Assembly (NCBI RefSeq): GCF_013408825.1
Contig: NZ_JACCBZ010000003.1
Span: 186,001 to 250,000 of the forward strand
Direction: 5' to 3'
Source: Mucilaginibacter tundrae
Lineage (GTDB): Bacteria; Bacteroidota; Bacteroidia; Sphingobacteriales; Sphingobacteriaceae
DNA: 64,000 nucleotides
Part shown: piece after piece, positions 56,732 through 64,000 of the stretch
Layout: each line of letters opens with the position of its first letter
Position numbering within the stretch: position 1 is the stretch's first letter
Position numbers and translations under genes: made by a program
The notes under the pieces: model-generated
The model's database searches: none
What the model saw: only the letters and a program-made list of their open reading frames with translations
What the model was told of the DNA's origin: nothing

Positions 56732-57094
56732 ATGATACAGAGCAATTTATTTCAATTTGAGCAAAAATCCGACTGGAAAACAGTTGGCGCTGGTGTACAG
56801 AGACAGGTATTGGGATATGACGAAAAAGTAATGCTTGTTAAGGTTAAATTTGAGAAAGATAGCTGTGGACAATTACATAACCATGCCCATTCACAAGTAA
56901 CTTACGTGGAAAGCGGCACTTTTGAGATGACGATGGGCGATACGAAAAAGATCATCAGTAAAGGTGATGGATATTATGCGCCGCCCTATACTGTACATGG
57001 TTGCGTTTGCCTTGAGGAAGGTATGTTAGTGGATGCGTTCAGCCCTTTGAGATGGGAATTTATAGATACGGATCACAGCCAATATGCATTGTAA
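56732..57094 (+). CDS. KdgF-like cupin protein
   Basis: A 120-aa single-domain cupin with LHNHAHSQVTYVESGTFEMTMGDTKKIISKGDGYYAPPYTVHGCVCLEEGMLVDAFSPLRWEFI. This wording is that of KdgF, which opens unsaturated uronates in pectin and alginate breakdown; the two His (HNHAHSQ) and later His (TVHG) form the metal site. It neighbours the YhcH gene upstream and the arabinose locus downstream, so a role in uronate or pectin side-chain use is reasonable but inferred. Confidence 0.82.
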   Translation: MIQSNLFQFEQKSDWKTVGAGVQRQVLGYDEKVMLVKVKFEKDSCGQLHNHAHSQVTYVESGTFEMTMGDTKKIISKGDGYYAPPYTVHGCVCLEEGMLVDAFSPLRWEFIDTDHSQYAL

Positions 57095-57173
57095 TCGATT
57101 CAATAAGGTATTATTTATTCAATCAATATATCACTTAATCTTATTTAGTTTTTGTTAGGATCATTAGCACTTA

Positions 57174-57193
57174 AATGTATTTAGATTTACATT
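57174..57193. promoter_or_regulatory. Candidate operator upstream of araR
   Basis: Inverted arms AATGTA and TACATT, eight bases apart, just upstream of the -33 element of araR. The half-site TGTA also occurs in the 24-base inverted repeat at 62113-62136, so both may be AraR sites. Not verified. Confidence 0.4.
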
Positions 57194-57220
57194 GAGCTAT
57201 GAATGAAAATGTTAAATTTG
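57191..57220 (+). promoter_or_regulatory. Candidate araR promoter
   Basis: ATTG (57191-57194), an 18-base spacer and TAAATTTG (57213-57220) fit the Bacteroidota pattern with one mismatch in the -33 part. Predicted start of transcription near 57227, 26 bases before the ATG. Confidence 0.5.
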
Positions 57221-57252
57221 CAGGTACATCCTTGATAAGATTAACCATTTAA

Positions 57253-57960
57253 ATGATCAGATATTCTAAACAAAGTCGGTTTACACAGGCAGTAGATTGT
57301 ATAATATTTGGATTTGACGGTGATAACTTAAAAATTTTATTGATACAACGGGGTTTTGAACCTGAAATGGGCAAGTGGAGCCTCATGGGAGGCTTTGTAG
57401 AAGCCGATGAAAGTCTCGATCAGGCGTCAAACCGGATACTTAAACAGTTGACAGGCTTAGATGGTATGTATTTGGAACAATTACACACTTTCGGCAATCC
57501 GCTTCGAGATCCTGTTGAAAGAACCGTATCTACAGCCTACTTTGCCCTAATAGACATTAACAAGTATCAAAAGCAAATAAGTACAGATTATCACCCTGAG
57601 TGGTTCTCGCTGAAACGCATACCCAAGCTTATATTTGATCAGCAGGAGATGGTTGAAATGGCCCAAAGGCGCATTCGTTATAAGGCGGCGCTACATCCTA
57701 TACTTTTTGAGTTGCTGCCCAATAGGTTTACCATTCCACAGCTGCAAAGCCTGTACGAAAGTGTATACAACACTACTATTGATAAACGTAATTTCAGCAA
57801 ACGAATATTGGCTACAGGGTTATTGATTAAACAAGCTGAGAAAGATAAAGCCGGATCAAGGAGAGGTGCATTTTATTATCAGCTGAATATGCAAAACTAT
57901 TATGCCAAGTTCCAGGCATTTTTGAACTTGATCCCCAACCCTACCAACCTGATATTTTAA
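57253..57960 (+). CDS. araR: Nudix-family arabinose-utilisation regulator AraR
   Basis: A 235-aa protein with an N-terminal Nudix-like domain (DCIIFGFDGDNLKILLIQRGFEPEMGKWSLMGGFVEADESLDQASNRIL) and a C-terminal winged helix (LFELLPNRFTIPQLQSLYESVYNTTIDKRNFSKRILATGLL). The catalytic Nudix box (REUxEE) is not intact, since the Glu cluster is LKQLTG instead, so it is a ligand-binding regulator and not a hydrolase. This class includes BT0354 AraR of Bacteroides. Its location next to araBDA supports L-arabinose as effector. Converges on araA. Confidence 0.85.
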   Translation: MIRYSKQSRFTQAVDCIIFGFDGDNLKILLIQRGFEPEMGKWSLMGGFVEADESLDQASNRILKQLTGLDGMYLEQLHTFGNPLRDPVERTVSTAYFALIDINKYQKQISTDYHPEWFSLKRIPKLIFDQQEMVEMAQRRIRYKAALHPILFELLPNRFTIPQLQSLYESVYNTTIDKRNFSKRILATGLLIKQAEKDKAGSRRGAFYYQLNMQNYYAKFQAFLNLIPNPTNLIF

Positions 57961-57983
57961 TTTTAAGAACAAGTAGATTAAAA

Positions 57984-58018
57984 CCTGCCTATGCTAAGTA
58001 TCTAAACACATAGGCAGG
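57984..58018. terminator. Bidirectional terminator between araR and araA
   Basis: Arms CCTGCCTATG and CATAGGCAGG around 15 bases, placed between the convergent ends of the two genes. Confidence 0.8.
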
Positions 58019-58031
58019 CTTATAAAAGCTT

Positions 58032-59522
58032 TTACTTGTAAGCTGCGTCGTTCCAGCGCAACTCATTACGGAACTGATCCAGCTTAGTGTCTTTACCAAT
58101 ACGTACAAATTCAATTCCTGCTATATCAGCAAAGTCCTGTAAATGTTCAGCAGTTAAATTTTGGCTATATGCGGTATGATGCGCGCCACCCGCGTATATC
58201 CAAGCCGCGCAGCCTGTTTTCATATCCGGATATGGTTTCCATAGTACCCTTGCTACAGGCAGGTTTGGTAAATCATTTTGCGGCTCAACAGCTTTAACTT
58301 CGTTTATTAATAAGCGGAAACGGTTGCCCATATCAACAATAGATGCATTAAGTGCTTCGCCGCCAGCCACGTTAAATACCAGCCTTGCTGGGTCGGCCTT
58401 ACCGCCAATACCTAAGGGATGTACCTCTAAAGCTGCCTTACCATTAGCCAATGAGGCATCAACTTCCAGCATGTGTGAACCTAAAACTAAGGCGTTATTC
58501 GGGTCGAAATGATAGGTATAGTCTTCCATAAAAGCGTTGCCACCAGGTAATCCACTACCCATCACTTTAAAGGCACGTACCAATGCTGCGGTTTTCCAAT
58601 CGCCTTCACCAGCAAAGCCATAACCACCTTCCATTAAACGTTGTGATGCGATGCCTGGCAGCTGTGCCATACCGTGCAGGTCTTCAAATGTGTCTGAAAA
58701 GCCTTTAAAGCCGCCGTCTTTTAAAAACTTTCTCATTCCTAACTCAATCCTGGCAGCTTCATAAACTGAACTATGCCTGGCGCCACCTTTATGCAGATCC
58801 GCCTTCATGGTATATGTAGCTTCATATTCATTTATTAGCTGATCGATTTCCGTCGTGCTTATTCCATTTATTACAGCCACCAGATCACCTATCCCGTAAG
58901 TATTAACAGAGAACCCGAATTTTAATTCTGCTTCAACTTTATCGCCATCCGTAACCGCTACAAAACGCATGTTGTCCCCAAAACGGGCAAACTTGGCGCC
59001 TTGCCAATCATACCAGGCAGCGGCTGCACGTGTCCAAACGCTTATCTGGCTCAATACTTCGGTATCTTGCCAATGCCCAACCACTACCTTACGATTTTTA
59101 CGCATCCGCGATACCATAAATCCAAACTCCCTGTCGCCATGCGCGCTTTGGTTCAGGTTCATAAAATCCATATCAATACTGCTCCACGGAATATCACGGT
59201 TATATTGGGTGTGTAAGTGCAACAACGGTTTTTGCAAAATACTTAAACCGCGTATCCACATCTTGGCAGGGGAAAAAGTATGCATCCATGTGATTATACC
59301 AATCACATTCTTTGCCAAATTTGCCTCCTGTATCGTGGCGTAAATTTCTTCTGATGATTTAACAATTGGCTTGAAAACTATACGTACAGGTATTTTACCT
59401 GAGGTATCTAGTCCTCTTACAATTTCTTGTGAATGCTCTGCTACTTTTTTTAAAGTTTCTTCTCCGTATAAATCCTGGCTTCCGGTTATAAACCAAACTT
59501 CAAATATTTTAAGATCGATCAT
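58032..59522 (-). CDS. araA: L-arabinose isomerase
   Basis: AraA turns L-arabinose into L-ribulose. 496 aa, normal length. Conserved: [43 protein letters not shown], the metal and catalytic residues in [33 protein letters not shown] and [13 protein letters not shown], and [20 protein letters not shown]. It is the third gene in the transcript araB-araD-araA, with a 41-base gap after araD. The AraR gene converges from the other side. Confidence 0.97.
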   Translation of the reverse strand: MIDLKIFEVWFITGSQDLYGEETLKKVAEHSQEIVRGLDTSGKIPVRIVFKPIVKSSEEIYATIQEANLAKNVIGIITWMHTFSPAKMWIRGLSILQKPLLHLHTQYNRDIPWSSIDMDFMNLNQSAHGDREFGFMVSRMRKNRKVVVGHWQDTEVLSQISVWTRAAAAWYDWQGAKFARFGDNMRFVAVTDGDKVEAELKFGFSVNTYGIGDLVAVINGISTTEIDQLINEYEATYTMKADLHKGGARHSSVYEAARIELGMRKFLKDGGFKGFSDTFEDLHGMAQLPGIASQRLMEGGYGFAGEGDWKTAALVRAFKVMGSGLPGGNAFMEDYTYHFDPNNALVLGSHMLEVDASLANGKAALEVHPLGIGGKADPARLVFNVAGGEALNASIVDMGNRFRLLINEVKAVEPQNDLPNLPVARVLWKPYPDMKTGCAAWIYAGGAHHTAYSQNLTAEHLQDFADIAGIEFVRIGKDTKLDQFRNELRWNDAAYK

Positions 59523-59563
59523 ATATAATTAATTATTGAATAGTAGTGATTTGAGTCAATTAC

Positions 59564-60262
59564 TTATTGGCCATAATAGGAATCAGGGCCGTGTTTTCTT
59601 TCAAAATGTTTTTTTATTAGCGAATCCTGTAACCGCTTGGCCTGAGGATTGATTTGTTCGGTAAGATAAGCCATATGTGCTACTGCTTCCAGAACCGCAC
59701 TATTGTATACAGCTTTTTCAGCAGATTTACCCCAGCTAAATGGCGCGTGGTTACCTACTAATACCATTTCAACTTCTTTATGGTCTAAACCCTTCTTTTC
59801 GAAGTGATCCATTATCTGAAAGCCCGTCTGATATTCGTAGTTCCCCTGGATCATTTCATCATTCATCGGTGGCGCACAGGGTACATCAACCGTTAAATAG
59901 TCGGCATGGGTTGTGCCAAAAATAGGTATGCAACGCTGCGATTGCGCCCAGGCAGTTGCATAGGTAGAATGTGTATGTACGATGCCATTAATATCGCTCC
60001 AATGTTTATAAAGCACCGCATGGGTTTTAGTATCGGATGATGGCCTCAAATCCCCCTCAATAGTATTGCCATCAAAATCAACGATCACCATTTTTTCGGG
60101 TGAAAGATATTCATATGGTACGCCGCTAGGCTTTATAGCAAAAACACCCAAATCATGATCAGCCGCGCTCACATTACCGAACGTAAAAAGCACTAGGTTT
60201 AATTTTGGCAATTGCATATTAGCTTCATATGCACTTTGTTTTATATACTGATATTTGCTCAT
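59564..60262 (-). CDS. araD: L-ribulose-5-phosphate 4-epimerase
   Basis: AraD converts L-ribulose 5-phosphate to D-xylulose 5-phosphate, feeding the pentose phosphate pathway. 232 aa, class II aldolase fold: FTFGNVSAADHDLGVFAIKPSGVPYEYL, the metal-binding VHTHSTYATAWAQSQRCIPIFGTTHAD and NHAPFSWGKSAEKAVYNS with the third His. Second gene of the operon, 13 bases after araB. Confidence 0.96.
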   Translation of the reverse strand: MSKYQYIKQSAYEANMQLPKLNLVLFTFGNVSAADHDLGVFAIKPSGVPYEYLSPEKMVIVDFDGNTIEGDLRPSSDTKTHAVLYKHWSDINGIVHTHSTYATAWAQSQRCIPIFGTTHADYLTVDVPCAPPMNDEMIQGNYEYQTGFQIMDHFEKKGLDHKEVEMVLVGNHAPFSWGKSAEKAVYNSAVLEAVAHMAYLTEQINPQAKRLQDSLIKKHFERKHGPDSYYGQ

Positions 60263-60275
60263 ATTGCTGATGATA

Positions 60276-61964
60276 TTAATGATTATTTAGTTTACTCTGA
60301 AGAGCCACAAACTCACCTAGGCTATTATATTGCTTATACCTTCTTTTATAAACTTCCTGATATTGCGGATTTGGATAGTATTCCACATCAAAACCACGGC
60401 CCATGGCTGCCATTGCTTCTTCGACGGTTGGATAAATACCTGCAACTACTGCCGCGAACATAGCAGCGCCCAAAGCACAGGTATGTTTAAATTGATGGAT
60501 ACGGATAGGCATACCCAATACATCGGCCATCATTTGCATAACAAATGGTGATTTTTTTGCAACCCCACCTATCCCAATAAGCCCTTTTACAGGTATCCCT
60601 TCTGATATAAAGCGTTCAACTATGCTTTTTGCTCCGAAGCAGGTAGCTTCGGCCAATGCCTTAAACACTCGTGGTGCATCGCTGCCTAACCCTAAACCTG
60701 TGATAGCTCCTTTTAAAGATTGGTCGGCATCTGGTGTACGGCGACCGTTAAACCAGTCAATCGCCAATTCGCTATCTTCATCTATTGGCAATAACATAGC
60801 CTGTTTGCTAAGCTCGGGGATGATTAGTTCAGATAATTCATTCGTTAAAGCATTTGCGGTTTGCGCATCAATAATGGTAGATTGAGAGAGCAAGTTATCC
60901 ATCGGCCATGAAACTAAATTCTTAAACCATGCATAAGTATCACCAAAAGCAGATTGTCCAGCTTCAAGGCCAATCATGCCCGGTATAACGGAACCATTTA
61001 CCTGCCCACATATACCGCGCACCAGCGTATTTTTCATTTCATTAATTGGCGCTACCAATATATCGCAGGTGGACGTGCCCATTACCTTACTTAAATGGTA
61101 CGGTTCTATTTGCCCACCTACCGCGCCCATGTGCGCGTCAAATGCACCCGTACCCACTATTACATCGGTTGATAGGCCAAGCCGCTCAGCCCATTCGCGG
61201 CTTAACTTACCTGCAGCTTGATCCGCTGTATAAGTTTCAGTAAACAATTTTGAAGTAAATCCTTTTAAAACAGGATCAAGTGCAGCAAAAAAATCGTCCG
61301 GTGGTAATCCTCCAAATTCCTCTGCCCATAATGCTTTATGGCCTGCGGAGCAACGCCCCCGTTTAATTTCGTTCGCGTTTTTGCCACCTGTTAGCAAGAA
61401 TGGTATCCAATCGCAATGTTCAACCCATGAATGTGTGGCTTTTCTAACGTTTTCATCAACTCTTAAAACATGTAGCAGCTTGGCCCAAAACCATTCTGAA
61501 GAATAAATACCACCAACGTATTTAAGATAGTTAATACTAAATTTAGTGGCATGTTCATTAATTTCAGCAGCTTCTTTAACAGCAGTGTGATCTTTCCAAA
61601 GCACAAACATGGCATTGGGGTTTTCACTAAAAGCTTCTATTAAGGCAAGTGGCGTACCGGTTTGATCTACCGCTACAGGAGTTGAACCAGTGGTATCAAC
61701 CGATAGGCCTTTTATATTATTGGCAACTGTGGCGCCGCCTGCTCTTTTGATGCAATCCTTTATGGTTATTTCGATTCCTTCGATGTAATCAAGCGGATGC
61801 TGTCTGAACTGGTTATTCGGTGCATCACAATATAATCCCTTTTGCCAACGCGGATAATTATATACAGATGAGGCTATTTCTTCGCCGTTGGTAGCATTGA
61901 TAATAACGGAACGTACGGAATCAGAACCATAGTCCACTCCTATAACAAATTGGTCTTTACTCAT
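60276..61964 (-). CDS. araB: Ribulokinase
   Basis: AraB phosphorylates L-ribulose. A 562-aa FGGY kinase: VIGVDYGSDSVRSVIINATNGEEIAS for phosphate binding, GLSVDTTGSTPVAVDQTGTPLAL, the catalytic Asp in VIVGTGAFDAHMGAVGG, and the C-terminal FGGY domain with VKGLIGIGGVAKKSPFVMQMMADVLGMPI. It is the first gene of the operon, and its upstream region, shared with the divergent HAD gene, carries a candidate AraR operator. Confidence 0.96.
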   Translation of the reverse strand: MSKDQFVIGVDYGSDSVRSVIINATNGEEIASSVYNYPRWQKGLYCDAPNNQFRQHPLDYIEGIEITIKDCIKRAGGATVANNIKGLSVDTTGSTPVAVDQTGTPLALIEAFSENPNAMFVLWKDHTAVKEAAEINEHATKFSINYLKYVGGIYSSEWFWAKLLHVLRVDENVRKATHSWVEHCDWIPFLLTGGKNANEIKRGRCSAGHKALWAEEFGGLPPDDFFAALDPVLKGFTSKLFTETYTADQAAGKLSREWAERLGLSTDVIVGTGAFDAHMGAVGGQIEPYHLSKVMGTSTCDILVAPINEMKNTLVRGICGQVNGSVIPGMIGLEAGQSAFGDTYAWFKNLVSWPMDNLLSQSTIIDAQTANALTNELSELIIPELSKQAMLLPIDEDSELAIDWFNGRRTPDADQSLKGAITGLGLGSDAPRVFKALAEATCFGAKSIVERFISEGIPVKGLIGIGGVAKKSPFVMQMMADVLGMPIRIHQFKHTCALGAAMFAAVVAGIYPTVEEAMAAMGRGFDVEYYPNPQYQEVYKRRYKQYNSLGEFVALQSKLNNH

Positions 61965-62112
61965 ATTGGTTTATAATACGTGTCGAAATAACACTAATTT
62001 ATTTACAAATAAAAGTTTTTAGCGAAAAAGTTTATCTAAAAGAAAAAACAGAGTAATCTAGTTCAAAATAAAGTTTCAACTTATATTCTATAAATAGTAT
62101 CAATCATGGGAA

Positions 62113-62136
62113 TGTACGATTAATTATTAGTGTACA
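62113..62136. promoter_or_regulatory. Candidate operator in the araB divergent region
   Basis: TGTAC (62113-62117) and GTACA (62132-62136) form an inverted repeat 14 bases apart, between araB and the divergent HAD gene. Shares the TGTA half-site with 57174-57193. AraR control of both directions would fit, but is not shown. Confidence 0.45.
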
Positions 62137-62152
62137 GTTTATACTTATAAAA

Positions 62153-62183
62153 TGTGGGCGGTTATAACATATTTTTATATTTG
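62153..62183 (+). promoter_or_regulatory. Promoter of the beta-phosphoglucomutase-like gene
   Basis: TGTG (62153-62156, one mismatch to TTTG), a 19-base spacer and a perfect TATATTTG (62176-62183). The expected transcription start near 62190 lies 14 bases before the chosen ATG. Confidence 0.6.
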
Positions 62184-62203
62184 TGATCTTATTGATGATA
62201 TAT

Positions 62204-62863
62204 ATGCCCCCAAAAGCTTTGTTATTTGATTTAAATGGCACTATAATAGATGACATGAGCTATCATACCAAGGCATGGCTGGACTTGTTTAATAATAAGT
62301 TGGGCGCTAACCTTACCTGGGAAGATCTTAAAAAAGAAATGTATGGTAAGAATCCGGAAGTACTGGTTAGAGTATTTGGGCCAGATAGATTTACCCAAGC
62401 TGAGATGGATACACTTTCGATTGAAAAAGAAAAAAAATATCAACAGGAATTTTTGCCGCATTTAAAAATGTTACCAGGTTTGCATGAGCTCTTAGAAATT
62501 GCTCATCAAAAAAATATCCCTATGGCAATTGGATCGGCGGCCATTCCTTTTAACATTGACTTTGTGTTAGATAACCTAAATATTCGTCATTACTTTAAAG
62601 CAATTGTAAGTGCCGACGATGTTAAAATGAGCAAACCAGACCCGGAAACGTTTTTGATCGCAGCGAAATTATTAAAAGTTGAGCCGACTGATTGCATTGT
62701 TTTTGAAGATACACCTAAAGGCGCTGAAACCGCTTTTAATGCTGGCATGAAATGTATTGTTTTGACGACTACTCATCAGAAAGAAGAATTTGATCATCTT
62801 GATAATATTTTAAATTTTTCATCTGATTATGATAATGCTTATTTTAAAAATCTATTAATATAA
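62204..62863 (+). CDS. HAD-family beta-phosphoglucomutase-like phosphatase or mutase
   Basis: A 219-aa HAD IA protein started at the ATG giving MPPKALLFDLNGTIID. Motif I is DLNGT, so the nucleophilic Asp is kept while the second position is Asn instead of Asp. A helical cap follows (YHTKAWLDLFNNKLG). Motif II is in AIGSAAIPFN, motif III Lys in KMSKPDPETF, motif IV in CIVFEDTPKGAETAFNAGM. The cap layout is that of beta-PGM and related sugar phosphatases. It is divergent from araB and shares the control region. Substrate unknown, possibly a phosphosugar from the pentose route. Confidence 0.88.
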   Translation: MPPKALLFDLNGTIIDDMSYHTKAWLDLFNNKLGANLTWEDLKKEMYGKNPEVLVRVFGPDRFTQAEMDTLSIEKEKKYQQEFLPHLKMLPGLHELLEIAHQKNIPMAIGSAAIPFNIDFVLDNLNIRHYFKAIVSADDVKMSKPDPETFLIAAKLLKVEPTDCIVFEDTPKGAETAFNAGMKCIVLTTTHQKEEFDHLDNILNFSSDYDNAYFKNLLI

Positions 62864-63105
62864 TAACCTACAATGAATGATGTGGAATAACGTTGATTTT
62901 GAAAATCGATCAACCAAATACTTTCAGGTTTAATTCGGATTTTGATTACTACATCGTTTGAGTAAATAATAACACTACAAAGTTTGAAAACGCAGCTTTT
63001 CACCATATTTTTGAAATTCACTTCAAGATGATGAACACGCTCTTTACAAAGTAGCGTTATTTTGGTCTGAAGTTGCCAATATATAAACAACTAATAAAAA
63101 AAGAT
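62864..63105. other. Gap before the sugar kinase gene
   Basis: 240 bases with no supportable gene. A small palindrome (gattttgaaaatc) lies near 62895. The promoter of the kinase is probably in the last 60 bases. Confidence 0.35.
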
Positions 63106-64000
63106 TTGGGTAAGGTACTATGCTTTGGCGAATTATTGTTTAGGATCAGTCTTGATGCCGAAGGTAGTTGGCTTAAAAAAAACAACGTGCCATTTTATAT
63201 GGGTGGCGCAGAGTTGAATGTTGCTACAGCATTGGCACTGTGGGATGTACCTGTGGAATATTTTACAGCTCTGCCGGATAATTACATGTCTGCACAGATC
63301 GGCTCGCATTTAAAAGACAAGAACATTGGTTCCGACAAGATCTATTATCATGGTGACCGTATTGGTTTATACATTTTAAGTAAAGGCGCCGATTTAAAGA
63401 ATGATTCCTTAATATATGACCGTGCCTACTCTGCCTTTGCGGAACTAAGAACCGGCATGATCGATTGGGATAGGGTGCTTGATGGGGTTAGCTGGTTTCA
63501 TTTCAGCGCGATTTGCCCTGCTATTAATCAAAATGTAGCTGATGTTTGTAAAGAGGCCTTAATCGCTGCATCTGCAAAAAATATTACTATATCCATTGAT
63601 TTAAACTATCGCTCCAAATTATGGAAGTATGGTAAGAGCCCTGAACAGATTATCCCTGAATTGGTAAGCTATTGCGATCTGGTTATGGGTAATATATGGG
63701 CTGCAGAAACAATGCTGGGTATACCGGTTGAAGATGGCCTGCATAACATTGCACAAAGGGATAATTATTTACAGGCAGCTTTAAAAACTTCAAAATATAT
63801 CACCCAAAATAATCCTAAATGCAAAACGGTTGCGAATACCTTTAGGTTTGATACGAATGGTGGCATTACCTATTACACATCGTTATATACGAATGGCGAC
63901 TACTACAATACAACTGATTATGCTGCGGCTAAAATAGTAAACAAAGTTGGCAGCGGGGATTGCTTTATGGCAGGCCTTATTTATGGTTTTTATAACAAAA
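63106..64000 (+). CDS. PfkB family sugar kinase, KdgK-like (cut by window end)
   Basis: A ribokinase-fold kinase, open to the end of the window (about 298 codons seen). I start it at TTG 63106 (LGKVLCFGELLFRIS); no ATG precedes the conserved region, so the start is uncertain. Features: FGELLFR, FYMGGAELNVATALALW (the GGxxxN substrate motif), SIDLNYRSKLWKYG, and the catalytic GSGD in VNKVGSGDCFMAGLIYG. Resemblance to 2-dehydro-3-deoxygluconokinase fits the KdgF-like gene upstream, but fructokinase or another PfkB sugar is possible. The last residues of the protein are beyond the window. Confidence 0.88.
   Translation, partial: MGKVLCFGELLFRISLDAEGSWLKKNNVPFYMGGAELNVATALALWDVPVEYFTALPDNYMSAQIGSHLKDKNIGSDKIYYHGDRIGLYILSKGADLKNDSLIYDRAYSAFAELRTGMIDWDRVLDGVSWFHFSAICPAINQNVADVCKEALIAASAKNITISIDLNYRSKLWKYGKSPEQIIPELVSYCDLVMGNIWAAETMLGIPVEDGLHNIAQRDNYLQAALKTSKYITQNNPKCKTVANTFRFDTNGGITYYTSLYTNGDYYNTTDYAAAKIVNKVGSGDCFMAGLIYGFYNK

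Noticed and set aside
1..64000. tRNA, rRNA or CRISPR array
   Set aside because: I looked for cloverleaf ends, rRNA signature words and regularly spaced repeats and found none; short RNAs could still be missed by eye.

Overview
The window reads as a chromosomal segment of a Bacteroidota bacterium, most likely a Sphingobacteriaceae member close to Mucilaginibacter or Pedobacter. The evidence is the family content (GH92 and GH20 exo-glycosidases, TlpA proteins with a DUF4369-like N-terminus, ribosomal protein THX, an orphan GatB, a Nudix-type arabinose regulator), promoter-like pairs of the Bacteroidota type (TTTG, about 19 bases, TAnnTTTG), scarce Shine-Dalgarno sequences and moderate AT richness. 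This placement is inference from reading; no search was run.

Layout. 1-4.1 kb: the 3' end of smc, an S41 protease lipoprotein, an unusual HAD protein, a small Rossmann-like protein and lolD. 4.25-5.6 kb: an IS1595-like cargo element with terminal inverted repeats, an 8-bp target duplication, a decayed transposase and two passenger genes, followed by repeat-rich DNA to 6.1 kb. 6.1-11.3 kb: sucC, a PH-domain protein, a glutamate-synthase-like FMN protein, YceI and a YrdC/Sua5 protein. 11.3-15.0 kb: trpDFBA on the minus strand, preceded by a leader peptide with three consecutive Trp codons and a textbook 1:2, 2:3, 3:4 attenuator. 15-22 kb: a Kir-type K+ channel, an SDR, a glycosyltransferase, recR, a LOG protein, an acyl-CoA carboxylase beta subunit, a 36-aa membrane miniprotein, trxB and THX. 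22-36 kb: GH20, gatB, a TlpA thioredoxin, an OmpR-type regulator, DUF892, a zincless Fpg/Nei glycosylase, DUF2252, a CDF transporter and GH92. 36-43 kb: an omega-amidase and methionine-aminotransferase pair, a three-gene ABC importer, a TPR protein, an AraC regulator and DUF983.

43.3-47.2 kb: a 3202-bp transposase-less cassette with perfect 28-bp inverted repeats and an 8-bp target duplication (TCATTTAA) sits inside a secreted or outer-membrane protein gene. Removing it together with one duplication restores the reading frame exactly. Its cargo is an RnlA/RnlB-like toxin-antitoxin pair plus five uncharacterised small genes, two of them membrane proteins. I regard this as the most interesting object in the window: a mobile insertion cassette apparently carrying a defence or addiction module.

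47.4-64 kb: PBP1A, a fasciclin protein, msrB, a GIY-YIG protein, an S24 repressor, bioF-bioD, a 3-hydroxyacyl-CoA dehydrogenase, YhcH and KdgF-like sugar proteins, then araR and the araBDA operon, a beta-phosphoglucomutase-like HAD protein, and a KdgK-like sugar kinase cut by the window end. No rRNA, tRNA or CRISPR array was seen.
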